Shown here: positions 7,979 through 17,358 of the stretch, piece after piece | Layout: the number at the start of each line of letters is the position of its first letter | Numbering within the stretch: the stretch's first letter is position 1 | NCBI GenBank assembly: GCA_002315375.1 | Contig: DCHR01000050.1 | Span: 701 to 51,122 of the forward strand | Reading direction: 5' to 3' | DNA: 50,422 nucleotides | DNA from: Treponema sp. UBA1747 | GTDB taxonomy: Bacteria > Spirochaetota > Spirochaetia > Treponematales > Treponemataceae | Program-made: the position numbers and the translations under genes | The notes under the pieces: generated by a model | What the model was told of the DNA's origin: nothing | Database searches by the model: none | Seen by the model: the letters and a program-made list of their open reading frames with translations, nothing else

Positions 7979-9328
7979 ATGTTATCTATCAAATGGGTTG
8001 TTTTAGCCCTCGCAGTTATTATGTATCTTCTGGTAATCATCTTTCAGGACAAGAAAGTATGGTTTACAACAGGAATTGCTTTAGTTCTTCTGGTTATGGG
8101 AATGTGTTTTCCCGGACAGATTTTCCGCCTCGAAGCAGGAGTTTCATCTTCTGTTTCAGACAGTTCTGTATGGTTTCCCCTGGCACATACAATGGGAAGC
8201 TTAATTAACTGGAATGTTCTGATGATTTATGTTGGTGCAATGACAATTGCGGCTCTGTTCCTTTATTCCAAGGTTCCGGCTCTTATTGCAGATGCAATTG
8301 TAGATTCCTGCCGTTCAACCGGTGTTGCCGTTGTAATGATTCTTGCTTTAACAGGAATTATTTCTATCTTCGTAGAAAATGTCGCAACAGTTCTGGTTAT
8401 GGCACCTATTGCCCTCAGTATCAGCAAAAAACTTAAGATTAATCCTGTTCCATTTATGATCGGGCTTGCAGTAATGTCAAATCTGGAAGGTACAGCTACT
8501 CTGGTTGGTGACCCTCCAAGCATGATTTTTGCGTCTTATTCAGGCTACACCTTCAATGATTTCTTCTTCAGCCAGGGAAAACTTTCTATTTTCTTCTTCA
8601 TTCAGGCCGGTTTGCTGGTTGGTTGTCTGTTCTTCTATTGCTTCTTTGCAAAATACAAGGATAAATCAGAAGTTGAAAAAGAGCCTGTTATCAGCTGGGT
8701 ACCATTTATACTTCTTTTAAGCATGATTTTCGGGCTGGCAATTATTTCTTTCTTCAGCGACGGTCTTACATATATTTCAGGCGGATTTGTTCTGGCTTTG
8801 GGTATTATTGGTGTTATCTGGTACATTTTCAGCCAGAAAAAATCTATGGCCGAAGTAAAAGAACTGATCTGGGGACTGGACTGGGAAACAATCTTCTTCC
8901 TTATGGGTATTTTCGTAGTAGTTGGTGCTATCAGTGAAGCAGGGCTTCTGAACGACCTGGCACTTTTCCTTGGCCGCATTACAAACGGAAATAAACTGGC
9001 TGGTTTTATTCTGATTCTTCTGGTTTCTATCCTGATTTCAGGCTTCGTTGATAACGTTCCTTACATTATTGTTATGCTGCCTGTTGCCGGAAATATGGCC
9101 GCTCAGATGAACATTGCACCTGAACTTTTCATGTTTGCACTGCTTATCGGTTCATGTCTTGGTGGAAATCTGACACCATACGGCGCTTCTGCTAACGTTG
9201 TTGCAATGGGAATTCTGAAAGATGAAGGTCACCCTGTAAACTTCGGTGGTTTCTTAAAGATTGCTGCACCGTTTACTTTCCTTACAACCGCTGCAGCAGC
9301 TGTAACACTCTGGCTTGTCTGGCACTAA
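7979..9328 (+). CDS. ArsB/NhaD superfamily ion transporter
   Basis: A 449-residue inner-membrane carrier of the ion transporter superfamily, whose members move arsenite, Na+/H+ or dicarboxylates. About 11-12 hydrophobic segments form two repeats. Each repeat carries the family's re-entrant signature: FVENVATVLVMAPIAL in the first half and FVDNVPYIIVMLPVAG in the second. GGNLTPYGASANVVA follows near the end. No arsR or arsC is nearby, so arsenite export is not supported; a Na+/H+ antiporter or anion role is equally possible. It starts from a leaderless-type promoter, divergent from the EAL gene, and its stop codon overlaps the stop of a convergent small gene by 3 nt. Confidence 0.85.
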   Translation: MLSIKWVVLALAVIMYLLVIIFQDKKVWFTTGIALVLLVMGMCFPGQIFRLEAGVSSSVSDSSVWFPLAHTMGSLINWNVLMIYVGAMTIAALFLYSKVPALIADAIVDSCRSTGVAVVMILALTGIISIFVENVATVLVMAPIALSISKKLKINPVPFMIGLAVMSNLEGTATLVGDPPSMIFASYSGYTFNDFFFSQGKLSIFFFIQAGLLVGCLFFYCFFAKYKDKSEVEKEPVISWVPFILLLSMIFGLAIISFFSDGLTYISGGFVLALGIIGVIWYIFSQKKSMAEVKELIWGLDWETIFFLMGIFVVVGAISEAGLLNDLALFLGRITNGNKLAGFILILLVSILISGFVDNVPYIIVMLPVAGNMAAQMNIAPELFMFALLIGSCLGGNLTPYGASANVVAMGILKDEGHPVNFGGFLKIAAPFTFLTTAAAAVTLWLVWH

Positions 9329-9687
9329 GCCATAAAATTGAATATTTCGCCGGCCTTAGGCATGGTTCCTGCCATGAACTGAGGTGCGGCTTCAACAGCC
9401 TGCTTAATCTGGAACTGATAATTTTTGATGAGCTGTTCAGCAGTTTCATCACTGATGTTGGAGAAAGATTTTGCAGGCTCATTTTTTATAGCGGAAAGGC
9501 GTTCAATCATTGCATTCAGAATCTGGATTTTGTTGATTGAAACTCCGGTCTGTTCGTTTTTTGCGGTAACGCCTGAAACGTGGTCAAAGTGAGAATAGAG
9601 AACTGCATTTTTACTTACAGGAACATAAAGCTTTGAAGCTCCGGCGCCGTATGAGTATGGATTTAAACTTCCGATAGATGTAGTCAT
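9325..9687 (-). CDS. Small conserved hypothetical protein
   Basis: A 120-residue soluble protein with no signal peptide, membrane segment or recognised domain. The N-terminus is glycine- and tyrosine-rich (SLNPYSYGAGASKLYVPV). A KNAVLYSHFDHVSGV segment at residues 26-40 looks like a conserved core. The rest is predicted helical and alanine-rich, ending in a GEIFNFMA tail. GGAG lies 7 nt before the ATG, so it is a genuine gene, and codon use matches its neighbours. It converges on the ArsB/NhaD-type gene with overlapping stops and is divergent from the glycogen genes. The function is unknown. Its size and mixed helical tail would suit an adaptor, but this is a guess. Confidence 0.75.
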   Translation of the reverse strand: MTTSIGSLNPYSYGAGASKLYVPVSKNAVLYSHFDHVSGVTAKNEQTGVSINKIQILNAMIERLSAIKNEPAKSFSNISDETAEQLIKNYQFQIKQAVEAAPQFMAGTMPKAGEIFNFMA

Positions 9688-9815
9688 TTCTTTTCTCCGC
9701 AGGATTTTGAATCCCTATGTAAATATTCGGTTTATATGGAAAAAAGTTTAGAAAAATCCGGTCTTGTCCTGATATCTCAGAAAAATCCATTCAAACTCCA
9801 AAATCTCTAGTAATA

Positions 9816-9844
9816 TGGATATTTCACTATAAATTCGTTATAAT
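9816..9844 (+). promoter_or_regulatory. Promoter of glycogen debranching gene, leaderless type
   Basis: TGGATA (9816-9821), a 17-bp spacer and consensus TATAAT (9839-9844), then 9 nt to the ATG at 9854. There is no Shine-Dalgarno. Confidence 0.55.
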
Positions 9845-9853
9845 CTTCTGAAT

Positions 9854-11971
9854 ATGTCAGCATTAATAGTAGAAAACGGATATCCTTTGCAGTCCGGCGC
9901 CACAGTTATGGACGGAGGAGTTAACTTTGCAGTATATTCCCGCAATGCAACACGCGTTGTAATTTATTTTTTTAATCGGGATGATGATGTGCTGCCATCC
10001 GAAAGCTACGAATTTGATCCTGAAAAAAATAAGACAGGTGATCTCTGGCATTGTTTTGTCCGCGGAAAAGGTGAAGGCACTCTTTATCTTTACCGGGTAG
10101 ACGGACCTTATAATCCGCCGGAAGGACACCGCTTTAATTTTGCAAAATACCTTATTGATCCTTATGCCAAAGCTCTTACAAAAGGTTCTGTTTTCCGTTC
10201 GTATAACAAGCAGCGTGAATCGGGACTTGCAGGAGTTCAGAACGGAGAACTTCAGGATCTTTCTGATTTCCCGAAATGTGTAGTTATCGATGATAATAGT
10301 TTTGACTGGGAAGGGGATAAACCTCTTAATTATCCGCTGAATGAAACTGTTATTTATGAAACCCACGTAAAGGGTTTTACAGCATCAGAAACTTCAGGCA
10401 TTTCCATAGAAGACGGACGCGGAACCTATAAGGGCTTTCAGAAAAAAATCGGGTACCTTAAAAATCTGGGCGTAACATCTGTTGAGCTTCTTCCTCTTTT
10501 TGAATTTGATGAAAATGAAAACGGAAATATAAATCCACGTACCGGGGAAAAACTGGTGAATTACTGGGGCTACAGCACAATGGGCTTTTTTGCTCCAAAA
10601 ACCAGTTATGCTTTTGATAAAACACCGGGTGGCTCTGTCCGTGAATTCAAGGAACTGGTAAAGGCTCTTCATAAGGAAGGCATTGAAGTAATTCTTGATG
10701 TAGTTTTCAATCATACGGCAGAAGGAAATGAACACGGATATACCTTCTGTTTCCGGGGCTTTGAAAACAGCATTTACTACAGTCTGCCTGTCGGTGAACA
10801 GCAGTATTACATGAATTACTCAGGATGCGGAAATACAGTTAATTGTAATCATCCTGTAGTCCGGAGATTTATAATTGAATGTCTCCGTTACTGGGTTCTG
10901 GAAATGCACATTGATGGTTTCCGCTTTGACCTTGCTTCCATTCTGACCCGTGAAGCAAACGGACACATTCCTTCAAATCCTCCGCTTACAAACGAAATCT
11001 CAGAAGACCCTGTTCTGCGTCAGACCAAAATTATCGCTGAACCATGGGACTGCGGAGGCTGTTATCAGGTCGGCTGTTTCCCTGGCGGAAGATGGAGTGA
11101 ATGGAACGGAAAGTATCGGGATGATATCCGGCGTTTTATTCGTGGAGATGATTTTGCTGCTACTTCTGCTGCAACACGTCTTGCAGGAAGTTCGGACCTT
11201 TACAATCATGATGGCAGATCTCCATTGTGCTCCGTAAATTTTGTTACGGCCCATGACGGCTTTACCATGAATGATCTGGTAAGCTACAACTATAAACATA
11301 ACGAAGAAAACGGTGAAGAAAACCGTGACGGTTCCGATGACAATGTGAGCTGGAACCACGGATATGAAGGTGACTCAGTAAATCCGAAAATTGAAAACCT
11401 TCGTCTCAAGAAAATCAAAAATTTCATGGTTTATCTTATGACAAGCCAGGGAGTTCCTATGATGCTTGGCGGTGATGAAATGCGCCGCACTCAGAAAGGA
11501 AACAACAATACATATTGTCAGGATTCAGAACTTAACTGGTTCGACTGGACTCTGGCAGAAAAAAATGCAGGACTTGTTCGTTTTACAAAAGAAATGATTA
11601 ATCTTCGAAAAACAAATTCCTGCTTTCGCCGTACAGACTTTTTCCCTGATACATTTGAAAAGGGAACTGTTTCGGAAATAATCTGGTATGACAGAAACGG
11701 AAAAAATCCTGAATGGAATAAAATGGACCGTTTCTTGAGTTATAAGCTTTCAGGTGATAAGGGTGATTTTTATATCGCAACTAATATGGACATCTATGAC
11801 CTTACAATCACACTGCCGACACTTCCAGCAGACAAAAACTGGTATCGTGTAGCAGATACTTCATTTGAAAGCCCAGCCGACTTTTGCGAAGCCGGCAAAG
11901 AAGAACTGCTGCAGGATCAGAAACGCTATGTTCTGGTAAGCGGAAGTTCAACTATCTTAATTGGTAAATGA
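9854..11971 (+). CDS. glgX: Glycogen debranching enzyme / isoamylase (GH13)
   Basis: Hydrolyses alpha-1,6 branches of glycogen, probably limit dextrins made by phosphorylase. The 705-residue protein has an N-terminal CBM48-like beta domain (about 8-110), a GH13 barrel and a C-terminal beta domain. The conserved regions are DVVFNHTAEG (region I), DGFRFDLA with nucleophile D359, AEPWD with acid/base E396, and TAHDGF. No signal peptide, so it is cytoplasmic. Glycogen phosphorylase follows 59 nt downstream in the same direction, a standard degradation pair. The leaderless-type promoter fits the chosen ATG. Length and order match GlgX/TreX-type enzymes; pullulanase is less likely. Confidence 0.92.
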   Translation: MSALIVENGYPLQSGATVMDGGVNFAVYSRNATRVVIYFFNRDDDVLPSESYEFDPEKNKTGDLWHCFVRGKGEGTLYLYRVDGPYNPPEGHRFNFAKYLIDPYAKALTKGSVFRSYNKQRESGLAGVQNGELQDLSDFPKCVVIDDNSFDWEGDKPLNYPLNETVIYETHVKGFTASETSGISIEDGRGTYKGFQKKIGYLKNLGVTSVELLPLFEFDENENGNINPRTGEKLVNYWGYSTMGFFAPKTSYAFDKTPGGSVREFKELVKALHKEGIEVILDVVFNHTAEGNEHGYTFCFRGFENSIYYSLPVGEQQYYMNYSGCGNTVNCNHPVVRRFIIECLRYWVLEMHIDGFRFDLASILTREANGHIPSNPPLTNEISEDPVLRQTKIIAEPWDCGGCYQVGCFPGGRWSEWNGKYRDDIRRFIRGDDFAATSAATRLAGSSDLYNHDGRSPLCSVNFVTAHDGFTMNDLVSYNYKHNEENGEENRDGSDDNVSWNHGYEGDSVNPKIENLRLKKIKNFMVYLMTSQGVPMMLGGDEMRRTQKGNNNTYCQDSELNWFDWTLAEKNAGLVRFTKEMINLRKTNSCFRRTDFFPDTFEKGTVSEIIWYDRNGKNPEWNKMDRFLSYKLSGDKGDFYIATNMDIYDLTITLPTLPADKNWYRVADTSFESPADFCEAGKEELLQDQKRYVLVSGSSTILIGK

Positions 11972-11986
11972 AAATGGAAGTCTGCG

Positions 11987-11992
11987 TATAAT
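11987..11992 (+). promoter_or_regulatory. -10-like box before glycogen phosphorylase
   Basis: A consensus TATAAT lies just after the debranching gene stop. No good -35 is seen at standard distance. It may give phosphorylase an extra transcript with a leader of about 30 nt. Confidence 0.35.
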
Positions 11993-12030
11993 TAATTCTG
12001 TTTATGCGTAAACTTCAAGAGGAGAAAACT

Positions 12031-14481
12031 ATGGTTTTTGATGCAGAAAAATTTAAGGAAAATCTTTCGGGACGTCTTCGCCGTCAGTACGGTAAGGATA
12101 TCAGTCAGGCAAACTCTCACGACCTTTTTGATGCTGTTTCGGCTTCAGCCCGTGAAATCATCATGGAAAACTGGATGGCTACTCGTAACGAATATGCCAA
12201 AAAAGAAACAAAACAGCTTTACTATTTGTCAGCAGAATTTTTGATGGGTCGTGCTCTTTCAAACAACCTTATTAACTGTGGAATTAAAGATGCAGTAAAA
12301 GAAGTTCTTCAGGGAATGAATATCAATTATGATATGATTGAAGATGAAGAACCGGATGCAGGTCTTGGAAATGGTGGTCTTGGCCGCCTTGCAGCCTGTT
12401 TCCTGGATTCCCTTGCAACACTGGATTACCCTGGACACGGATATGGTATCCGTTACGAATACGGTATGTTTGAACAGAGAATCGAAGACGGTTATCAGGT
12501 TGAATATCCTGACAACTGGCTTAAACACCGTGACCCATGGGAAACAAAACGCTCTGATCTTCAGGTAACAGTTAAGTTCGGTGGAAACATTGCTTACGGA
12601 AAAACTCCTGACGGACAGCCACGCTTCTACATTGAAAATGCAGAAGAAGTAATTGCAACTCCATACGATATGCCAATCGTTGGTTTTGATACAAAAACAG
12701 TAAACACACTGCGCTTGTGGGAAGCTTCTTCTCCAAACGGCTTCGATCTTCAGCTCTTCAACAATATGGATTACAACCGCGCCGTTGAACGCCAGAACAG
12801 TGCAGAAAACATCAGCCGCGTTCTTTATCCAAACGATAACGGACCTTCCGGAAAAGCACTCCGCCTCAAGCAGCAGTACTTCTTCAGTTCAGCTTCACTT
12901 CAGGACCTGGTTCGCCACTATGTTGCTGATTACGGTACAGATTTCAAAAAGTTCCCTGAACTTCACGTAATCCAGCTGAACGATACTCACCCTGTAGTTG
13001 CTATTCCTGAACTTATGCGCATCCTTATGGATGATTACAATGTAGGCTGGGATGAAGCATGGGACATCGTAACAAAAACATTTGCTTACACAAACCACAC
13101 AATCCTGGCAGAAGCTTTGGAAAAATGGCCAATCCAGATTTTCCAGGGACTGCTTCCACGTATTTATCAGATTGTTGAAGAAATTAACCGCCGTCTTCTT
13201 ATTGAACTACGCCAGAAATATCCAAACGATTATGAAAAACATCAGCATATGTCTATCATTCATAACGATAAAGTTTACATGGCATGGCTTGCAATTCATT
13301 CATGTTTCAGCGTAAACGGTGTTGCTGCTCTTCATACTGAACTGCTTAAAACAAAAGAACTGAAAGACTGGTACGATTTGTACCCACAGAAGTTCAATAA
13401 TAAAACAAATGGTATTACACAGCGCCGCTGGCTTCTGAATGCTAACCCTGAACTGGCAAAATTCATTACAGACAGAATCGGACACGGATGGGAAAAAGAT
13501 CTTTCAAAACTGAAAGGTCTCGAAAAGTTCGCTGATGATCCTGCAACAATCGATGAATTCCTCCGCATTAAACAGGAAAACAAACAGGCTCTCGCTGAAT
13601 TCCTGAAACATGCCCAGAATGAATTCCTGGATCCTGAAAGCATTTTCGACGTTCAGGTAAAACGTCTCCACGAATACAAACGTCAGCTCCTCAACGTGCT
13701 TCACATTATGTATCTGTACAACAGACTGATTGAAGATCCAAATTACAACCCGCCGGCACGTACTTTCATCTTTGGTGCAAAGGCTGCTTCCGGTTACCGC
13801 CGTGCAAAGTCTATCATCAAACTGATCAACACAGTTGCTGAACGCATTAATAACGACCGCCGTGTTCGCGGAAAGATTCGTGTTGTATTCGTAGAAAACT
13901 ATCGCGTTTCTGTAGCAGAAAAAATCTTCCCTGCAGCAGATGTTTCAGAACAGATTTCTACAGCAGGTCTTGAAGCTTCAGGAACTTCTAACATGAAGTT
14001 CATGCTCAACGGTGCTCTTACACTGGGAACAATGGATGGTGCAAACATTGAAATCGTTGAAGAAGCAGGTGCTGAAAACGCTTACGTATTCGGTCTTACT
14101 TCTGATGAAATCATCAAGATGGAAACAGAACACTCTTACAACCCACAGGAATATATGGACAGAAATCCTGCCCTGGCAAAAGTTTTGAACCAGCTTGTTG
14201 ACGGTACATACGATCCGACACACCAGCTTTTCAAAGAACTTTACGATTCTCTGGTTTACGGTGTTGAAGGACAGCGTCCTGACGTTTACTACCTGCTGGC
14301 AGATTTTGAATCTTACATTAAAGCACAGGAAAAAATTGCAGCCGACTTCTCTGACCGCAAAGCCTGGGCACGCAAAGCAATTATCAACATTGCAAACGCC
14401 GGTAAGTTCTCTTCAGACCGCACAATTGAAGATTACGTTCGCGATATCTGGAAACTGGACCGCGTAATCGTTAGTAAATAA
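12031..14481 (+). CDS. glgP: Glycogen/starch alpha-glucan phosphorylase
   Basis: Releases glucose-1-phosphate from glycogen chain ends, using pyridoxal phosphate. An upstream ATG at 12004 would add nine residues, but the ATG at 12031 has a strong AGAGGAG site 6 nt before it and is chosen, giving 816 residues. This is the normal size for a GT35 enzyme. Key segments are GNGGLGRLAACFLDS near the N-terminus, the phosphate/glucan region KRLHEYKRQLLN, and the PLP lysine K656 in GTSNMKFMLNGAL. Codon use is strongly biased, suggesting high expression. It follows the debranching enzyme and ends at a strong terminator. Confidence 0.97.
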   Translation: MVFDAEKFKENLSGRLRRQYGKDISQANSHDLFDAVSASAREIIMENWMATRNEYAKKETKQLYYLSAEFLMGRALSNNLINCGIKDAVKEVLQGMNINYDMIEDEEPDAGLGNGGLGRLAACFLDSLATLDYPGHGYGIRYEYGMFEQRIEDGYQVEYPDNWLKHRDPWETKRSDLQVTVKFGGNIAYGKTPDGQPRFYIENAEEVIATPYDMPIVGFDTKTVNTLRLWEASSPNGFDLQLFNNMDYNRAVERQNSAENISRVLYPNDNGPSGKALRLKQQYFFSSASLQDLVRHYVADYGTDFKKFPELHVIQLNDTHPVVAIPELMRILMDDYNVGWDEAWDIVTKTFAYTNHTILAEALEKWPIQIFQGLLPRIYQIVEEINRRLLIELRQKYPNDYEKHQHMSIIHNDKVYMAWLAIHSCFSVNGVAALHTELLKTKELKDWYDLYPQKFNNKTNGITQRRWLLNANPELAKFITDRIGHGWEKDLSKLKGLEKFADDPATIDEFLRIKQENKQALAEFLKHAQNEFLDPESIFDVQVKRLHEYKRQLLNVLHIMYLYNRLIEDPNYNPPARTFIFGAKAASGYRRAKSIIKLINTVAERINNDRRVRGKIRVVFVENYRVSVAEKIFPAADVSEQISTAGLEASGTSNMKFMLNGALTLGTMDGANIEIVEEAGAENAYVFGLTSDEIIKMETEHSYNPQEYMDRNPALAKVLNQLVDGTYDPTHQLFKELYDSLVYGVEGQRPDVYYLLADFESYIKAQEKIAADFSDRKAWARKAIINIANAGKFSSDRTIEDYVRDIWKLDRVIVSK

Positions 14482-14502
14482 CTGGGATTAGTCCAAGAAT
14501 AG

Positions 14503-14538
14503 AAAACGCCTGCTGTGAAAAACAGCAGGCGTTTTTTT
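14503..14538. terminator. Terminator after glycogen phosphorylase
   Basis: AAAACGCCTGCTGT (14503-14516) pairs fully with ACAGCAGGCGTTTT around a GAAAA loop and is followed by a T-run. It can also serve the convergent DUF3237 gene. Confidence 0.92.
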
Positions 14539-14546
14539 TGGGTACT

Positions 14547-14948
14547 TTATTTATACAGGTGGATTATAACTCCGCCTTCTTTGCCTTCAATCTTTCCGAA
14601 TATTTCAGCGGTTTCAAGCCATGCCAGATTTTCAGAGTTTGTGTAGATAATAGGGTGGGTAGTAATTTCGCCGTCGGCTTCGAAGGAGCCGTTGTTTTCT
14701 ATGAAAATGCGGCATTCTTTTCCTTCTGCATCGGTTCCTTTCAGAATGTAGCGGGCGCTTAAGAAACGTTCCTTGCCGTAATCCTGTTTCTGGGTGTCTG
14801 CTCCGCTGGGACCAATAATTCCTTTGAACCCTGAACCTTCTGCTGTACCGTCAAAAAGAATCATGCAGGCTTCACCCTTTTTTCCTTTTACCTCTTCAAA
14901 ACCTGTAATATTTACATCAACTGTTAAAACTTCATTTTTTTCACACAT
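14547..14948 (-). CDS. DUF3237 family protein
   Basis: A 133-residue soluble beta-rich protein. The series FDGTAEGSGFKGIIGPSG, then D-x-Q, then LSARYILKGTD, then a late NLAWLETAEIFGKIEG stretch, is the DUF3237 pattern. Members form small beta barrels of unknown function, and many are annotated only as conserved. The gene is convergent with glycogen phosphorylase and shares its terminator region. Its ATG directly abuts a tandem repeat array at 14949, so its own 5' region is made of repeat DNA and no clear Shine-Dalgarno or promoter is seen. The start is therefore less certain than the family. Confidence 0.75.
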   Translation of the reverse strand: MCEKNEVLTVDVNITGFEEVKGKKGEACMILFDGTAEGSGFKGIIGPSGADTQKQDYGKERFLSARYILKGTDAEGKECRIFIENNGSFEADGEITTHPIIYTNSENLAWLETAEIFGKIEGKEGGVIIHLYK

Positions 14949-15180
14949 TTATCTCTGTCCCTTTTGTAAGTTATCCCTGTCCCTTTTGTATTTAAATTGT
15001 TGCATGAATAACACGGGGATGCAATCAGAAAAATATCTCAGAAAACAGTTATCCCAAACATTTATCCCTGTCCCTATTGTATGTAAAAAGGGGACAGACC
15101 CCGTTATCCCTGTCCCCATTGTATGTAAAAAGGGGACAGCCCCCATTATCCCTGTCCCTTTTGTAAGAAAATGGGGTCAA
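14949..15180. repeat. Tandem repeat array, 42-bp unit with GGGGACAG hairpins
   Basis: The core TTATCCCTGTCCC begins at 14971, 15062, 15104 and 15146, with a variant (TTATCTCTGTCCC) at 14949. The last three are spaced exactly 42 bp apart. Within each unit GGGGACAG (15090-15097, 15132-15139) is complementary to CTGTCCCC or CTGTCCC of the next unit (15110-15117, 15152-15158), so each junction can form an 8-bp hairpin. The array fills the gap between the DUF3237 gene and glnN. Similar GGGGACAG/CTGTCCCC sequences occur as REP-type elements in other bacteria (general knowledge), but no transposase is present here. Confidence 0.85.
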
Positions 15181-15209
15181 TTCCAAAAAAATACGTTTTT
15201 CGGTAGAAT
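15181..15209 (+). promoter_or_regulatory. Probable glnN promoter
   Basis: TTCCAA (15181-15186), a 17-bp spacer and TAGAAT (15204-15209), beginning directly where the tandem repeat ends. The leader is about 30 nt with AAGGGG at 15233-15238 before the ATG at 15246. Confidence 0.4.
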
Positions 15210-15245
15210 GAGAGTATTATTTTTTTCATACGAAGGGGTATAAGT

Positions 15246-17339
15246 ATGGCAGAAATGAATGTTCCTGAACTTTTTGGTAGTTCGGTATTCAACGAGAAGG
15301 CAATGAAGGAATTCCTTCCAGCCGATGTGTTCAAGCGACTTAAAGCTACAATTGACAGTGGCACACCGCTTGATCTGGAACTTGCTAATCAGGTTGCTCA
15401 TGGAATGAAAGACTGGGCAATCAGTAAAGGAGCAACTCATTTCACTCACTGGTTCCAGCCACTTACAGGTGTTACTGCAGAAAAACATGACAGCTTCCTT
15501 TCACCAAAAGGAAACGGAACCATTATTATGGATTTTTCGGGAAAAGAACTGGTAAAAGGTGAACCTGATGCTTCATCTTTCCCAAGCGGAGGAAGCCGTT
15601 CAACTTTTGAGGCCCGCGGTTATACTGTATGGGATCCAACTTCTTACGCTTTTGTAAAAGACCACTCACTTTGTATTCCGACAGCATTCTGTTCTTACAC
15701 AGGTGAAGCCCTTGATAAAAAAACTCCGCTTCTTCGTTCAATGGAAGCTCTCAACGAACAGTGTCTCCGCATTCTGAAACTTTTCGGAAGCACTGCAAAG
15801 CACGTTACTTCTACAATGGGACCGGAACAGGAATACTTCCTTGTTGAAGAAAAAATGTTCAACGCCCGCAAAGACCTGCGTATGACAGGACGTACACTTT
15901 TTGGTGCCAGTCCTGTAAAAGGACAGGAAATGGATGACCAGTATTTTGCTGCAATCAAGCCTAAAGTAACTGCATTCATGGAAGATCTGAACGTTGAGCT
16001 CTGGAAACTTGGCATTTACTCAAAAACAGAACACAACGAAGCCGCTCCGGCCCAGCATGAAATGGCTCCGATTTTTACTACTTCAAATCTTGCAGCAGAC
16101 CAGAACCAGCTTACCATGGAAATCATGAAAAAGGTTGCCCGTAAGCACGGTATGGTTTGTCTTCTCCACGAAAAACCATTTGAAGGGGTAAATGGAAGTG
16201 GTAAGCACAATAACTGGTCACTTTCGACAAATGAAGGGGAAAATATTTTTGCCCCTGGAAAATCTCCACGTGAAAATGCACAGTTTCTTTTGTTTATTAC
16301 AGCAGTTATGAAAGCAGTGGACGAATATCAGGATCTTCTGCGCATTTCTGTGGCAAGTGCCGGAAACGATCACCGCCTTGGAGCAAATGAAGCTCCTCCG
16401 GCAATCATGTCTATTTACATGGGTGATGAACTGAACGCTGTCCTTAAATCAATCAAAACCGGAAAGGCTCTGGATGCTGTTTCAAATAAAAAAATTGAAA
16501 TTGGTGTAGATGTTCTGCCTCCAATTCCAAAGGATTCAACAGACCGCAACAGAACTTCTCCGTTTGCTTTTACAGGAAACCGTTTTGAATTCCGTTCTGT
16601 AGGTTCATCACTTTCAATCAGTGGACCAAACACAACTATGAACTCTATTCTGGCATATGCTCTTAAAGCTTTTGCTGATGAACTGGAAGGTTCAGCTGAT
16701 TTTGACGCTGAACTTCAGAAACTGATTAAACGCGAAATTACAAAGCACTGGCGTATTCTTTTTGACGGAAACGGTTACGGAGCCGAATGGAAAGTAGAAG
16801 CCGAAAAACGCGGACTGAACAATTACCGTACAACTCCTGATGCGGTTGCACACTATCTGGATAAAAAGAATATCAAGCTTTATACCGAAATGGGCATCTA
16901 TACAAAAGATGAAATGAAACATCATTATGATGTTAAGCTTGAAAAATACTGTAAGATGTTGAATATCGAAGCTGGAACCATGCTTGAAATGATTCGTTCA
17001 GATATTCTTCCTGCAACTTACAAGTATCTGGATCTCCTGGGTGACATAAACCATAAAAAAGTTTATCAGTCAAAATCGGTTGAAAAGCTGTATAAAAAAA
17101 TGGCTTCCCTGGCAGACAGTCTTTACGATGCTTCAGAAAAACTTGATAAAATGTATATCGAAGCAAAAGAAAAGAAAGATCTTATGGAAAGAGCCAGATA
17201 TTATGCAGATTCAGTTATTCCGTTTATGGAATCAACCCGTGCTGTTGCTGACCAGATTGAACCTCTGTGGGGCATGGATTTCCGCCCTTATCCAACATAT
17301 GAAGATCTTCTTTTTGGAAACGAAGGTTTTGCAAAATAA
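15246..17339 (+). CDS. glnN: Glutamine synthetase type III
   Basis: Makes glutamine from glutamate, ammonia and ATP, the main ammonia-assimilating step. At 697 residues it is far longer than GSI (about 450) and fits the GSIII class known from Bacteroides, Butyrivibrio and spirochaetes. The catalytic elements are STMGPEQEYFLV, HNEAAPAQHEMAPIF (glutamate and metal binding), NGSGKHNNWSLST, and NRTSPFAFTGNRFEFRSVG near the ATP site. The C-terminal helical part is typical of GSIII. AAGGGG lies 7 nt upstream of the ATG. A small zinc-ribbon membrane gene starts 20 nt after the stop. The upstream repeat array replaces any obvious nitrogen operator. Confidence 0.96.
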   Translation: MAEMNVPELFGSSVFNEKAMKEFLPADVFKRLKATIDSGTPLDLELANQVAHGMKDWAISKGATHFTHWFQPLTGVTAEKHDSFLSPKGNGTIIMDFSGKELVKGEPDASSFPSGGSRSTFEARGYTVWDPTSYAFVKDHSLCIPTAFCSYTGEALDKKTPLLRSMEALNEQCLRILKLFGSTAKHVTSTMGPEQEYFLVEEKMFNARKDLRMTGRTLFGASPVKGQEMDDQYFAAIKPKVTAFMEDLNVELWKLGIYSKTEHNEAAPAQHEMAPIFTTSNLAADQNQLTMEIMKKVARKHGMVCLLHEKPFEGVNGSGKHNNWSLSTNEGENIFAPGKSPRENAQFLLFITAVMKAVDEYQDLLRISVASAGNDHRLGANEAPPAIMSIYMGDELNAVLKSIKTGKALDAVSNKKIEIGVDVLPPIPKDSTDRNRTSPFAFTGNRFEFRSVGSSLSISGPNTTMNSILAYALKAFADELEGSADFDAELQKLIKREITKHWRILFDGNGYGAEWKVEAEKRGLNNYRTTPDAVAHYLDKKNIKLYTEMGIYTKDEMKHHYDVKLEKYCKMLNIEAGTMLEMIRSDILPATYKYLDLLGDINHKKVYQSKSVEKLYKKMASLADSLYDASEKLDKMYIEAKEKKDLMERARYYADSVIPFMESTRAVADQIEPLWGMDFRPYPTYEDLLFGNEGFAK

Positions 17340-17358
17340 ATAACTGAACCGGTACCTT

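Noticed and set aside
7979..9328. Arsenite exporter arsB
   Set aside because: The superfamily fits, but no arsR, arsC or arsA is nearby, and sequence alone does not separate arsenite export from Na+/H+ or anion transport.
14949..15180. CRISPR-like array
   Set aside because: Units abut with no unique spacers, only three are evenly spaced, and no cas genes are present.
14794..15243. 149-codon plus-strand ORF, and a minus-strand ORF at 14949-15146, with repeating peptide units
   Set aside because: The 42-bp repeat is a multiple of three, so frames stay open on both strands by chance. There is no ribosome site or homology, and the first ORF overlaps the DUF3237 gene.
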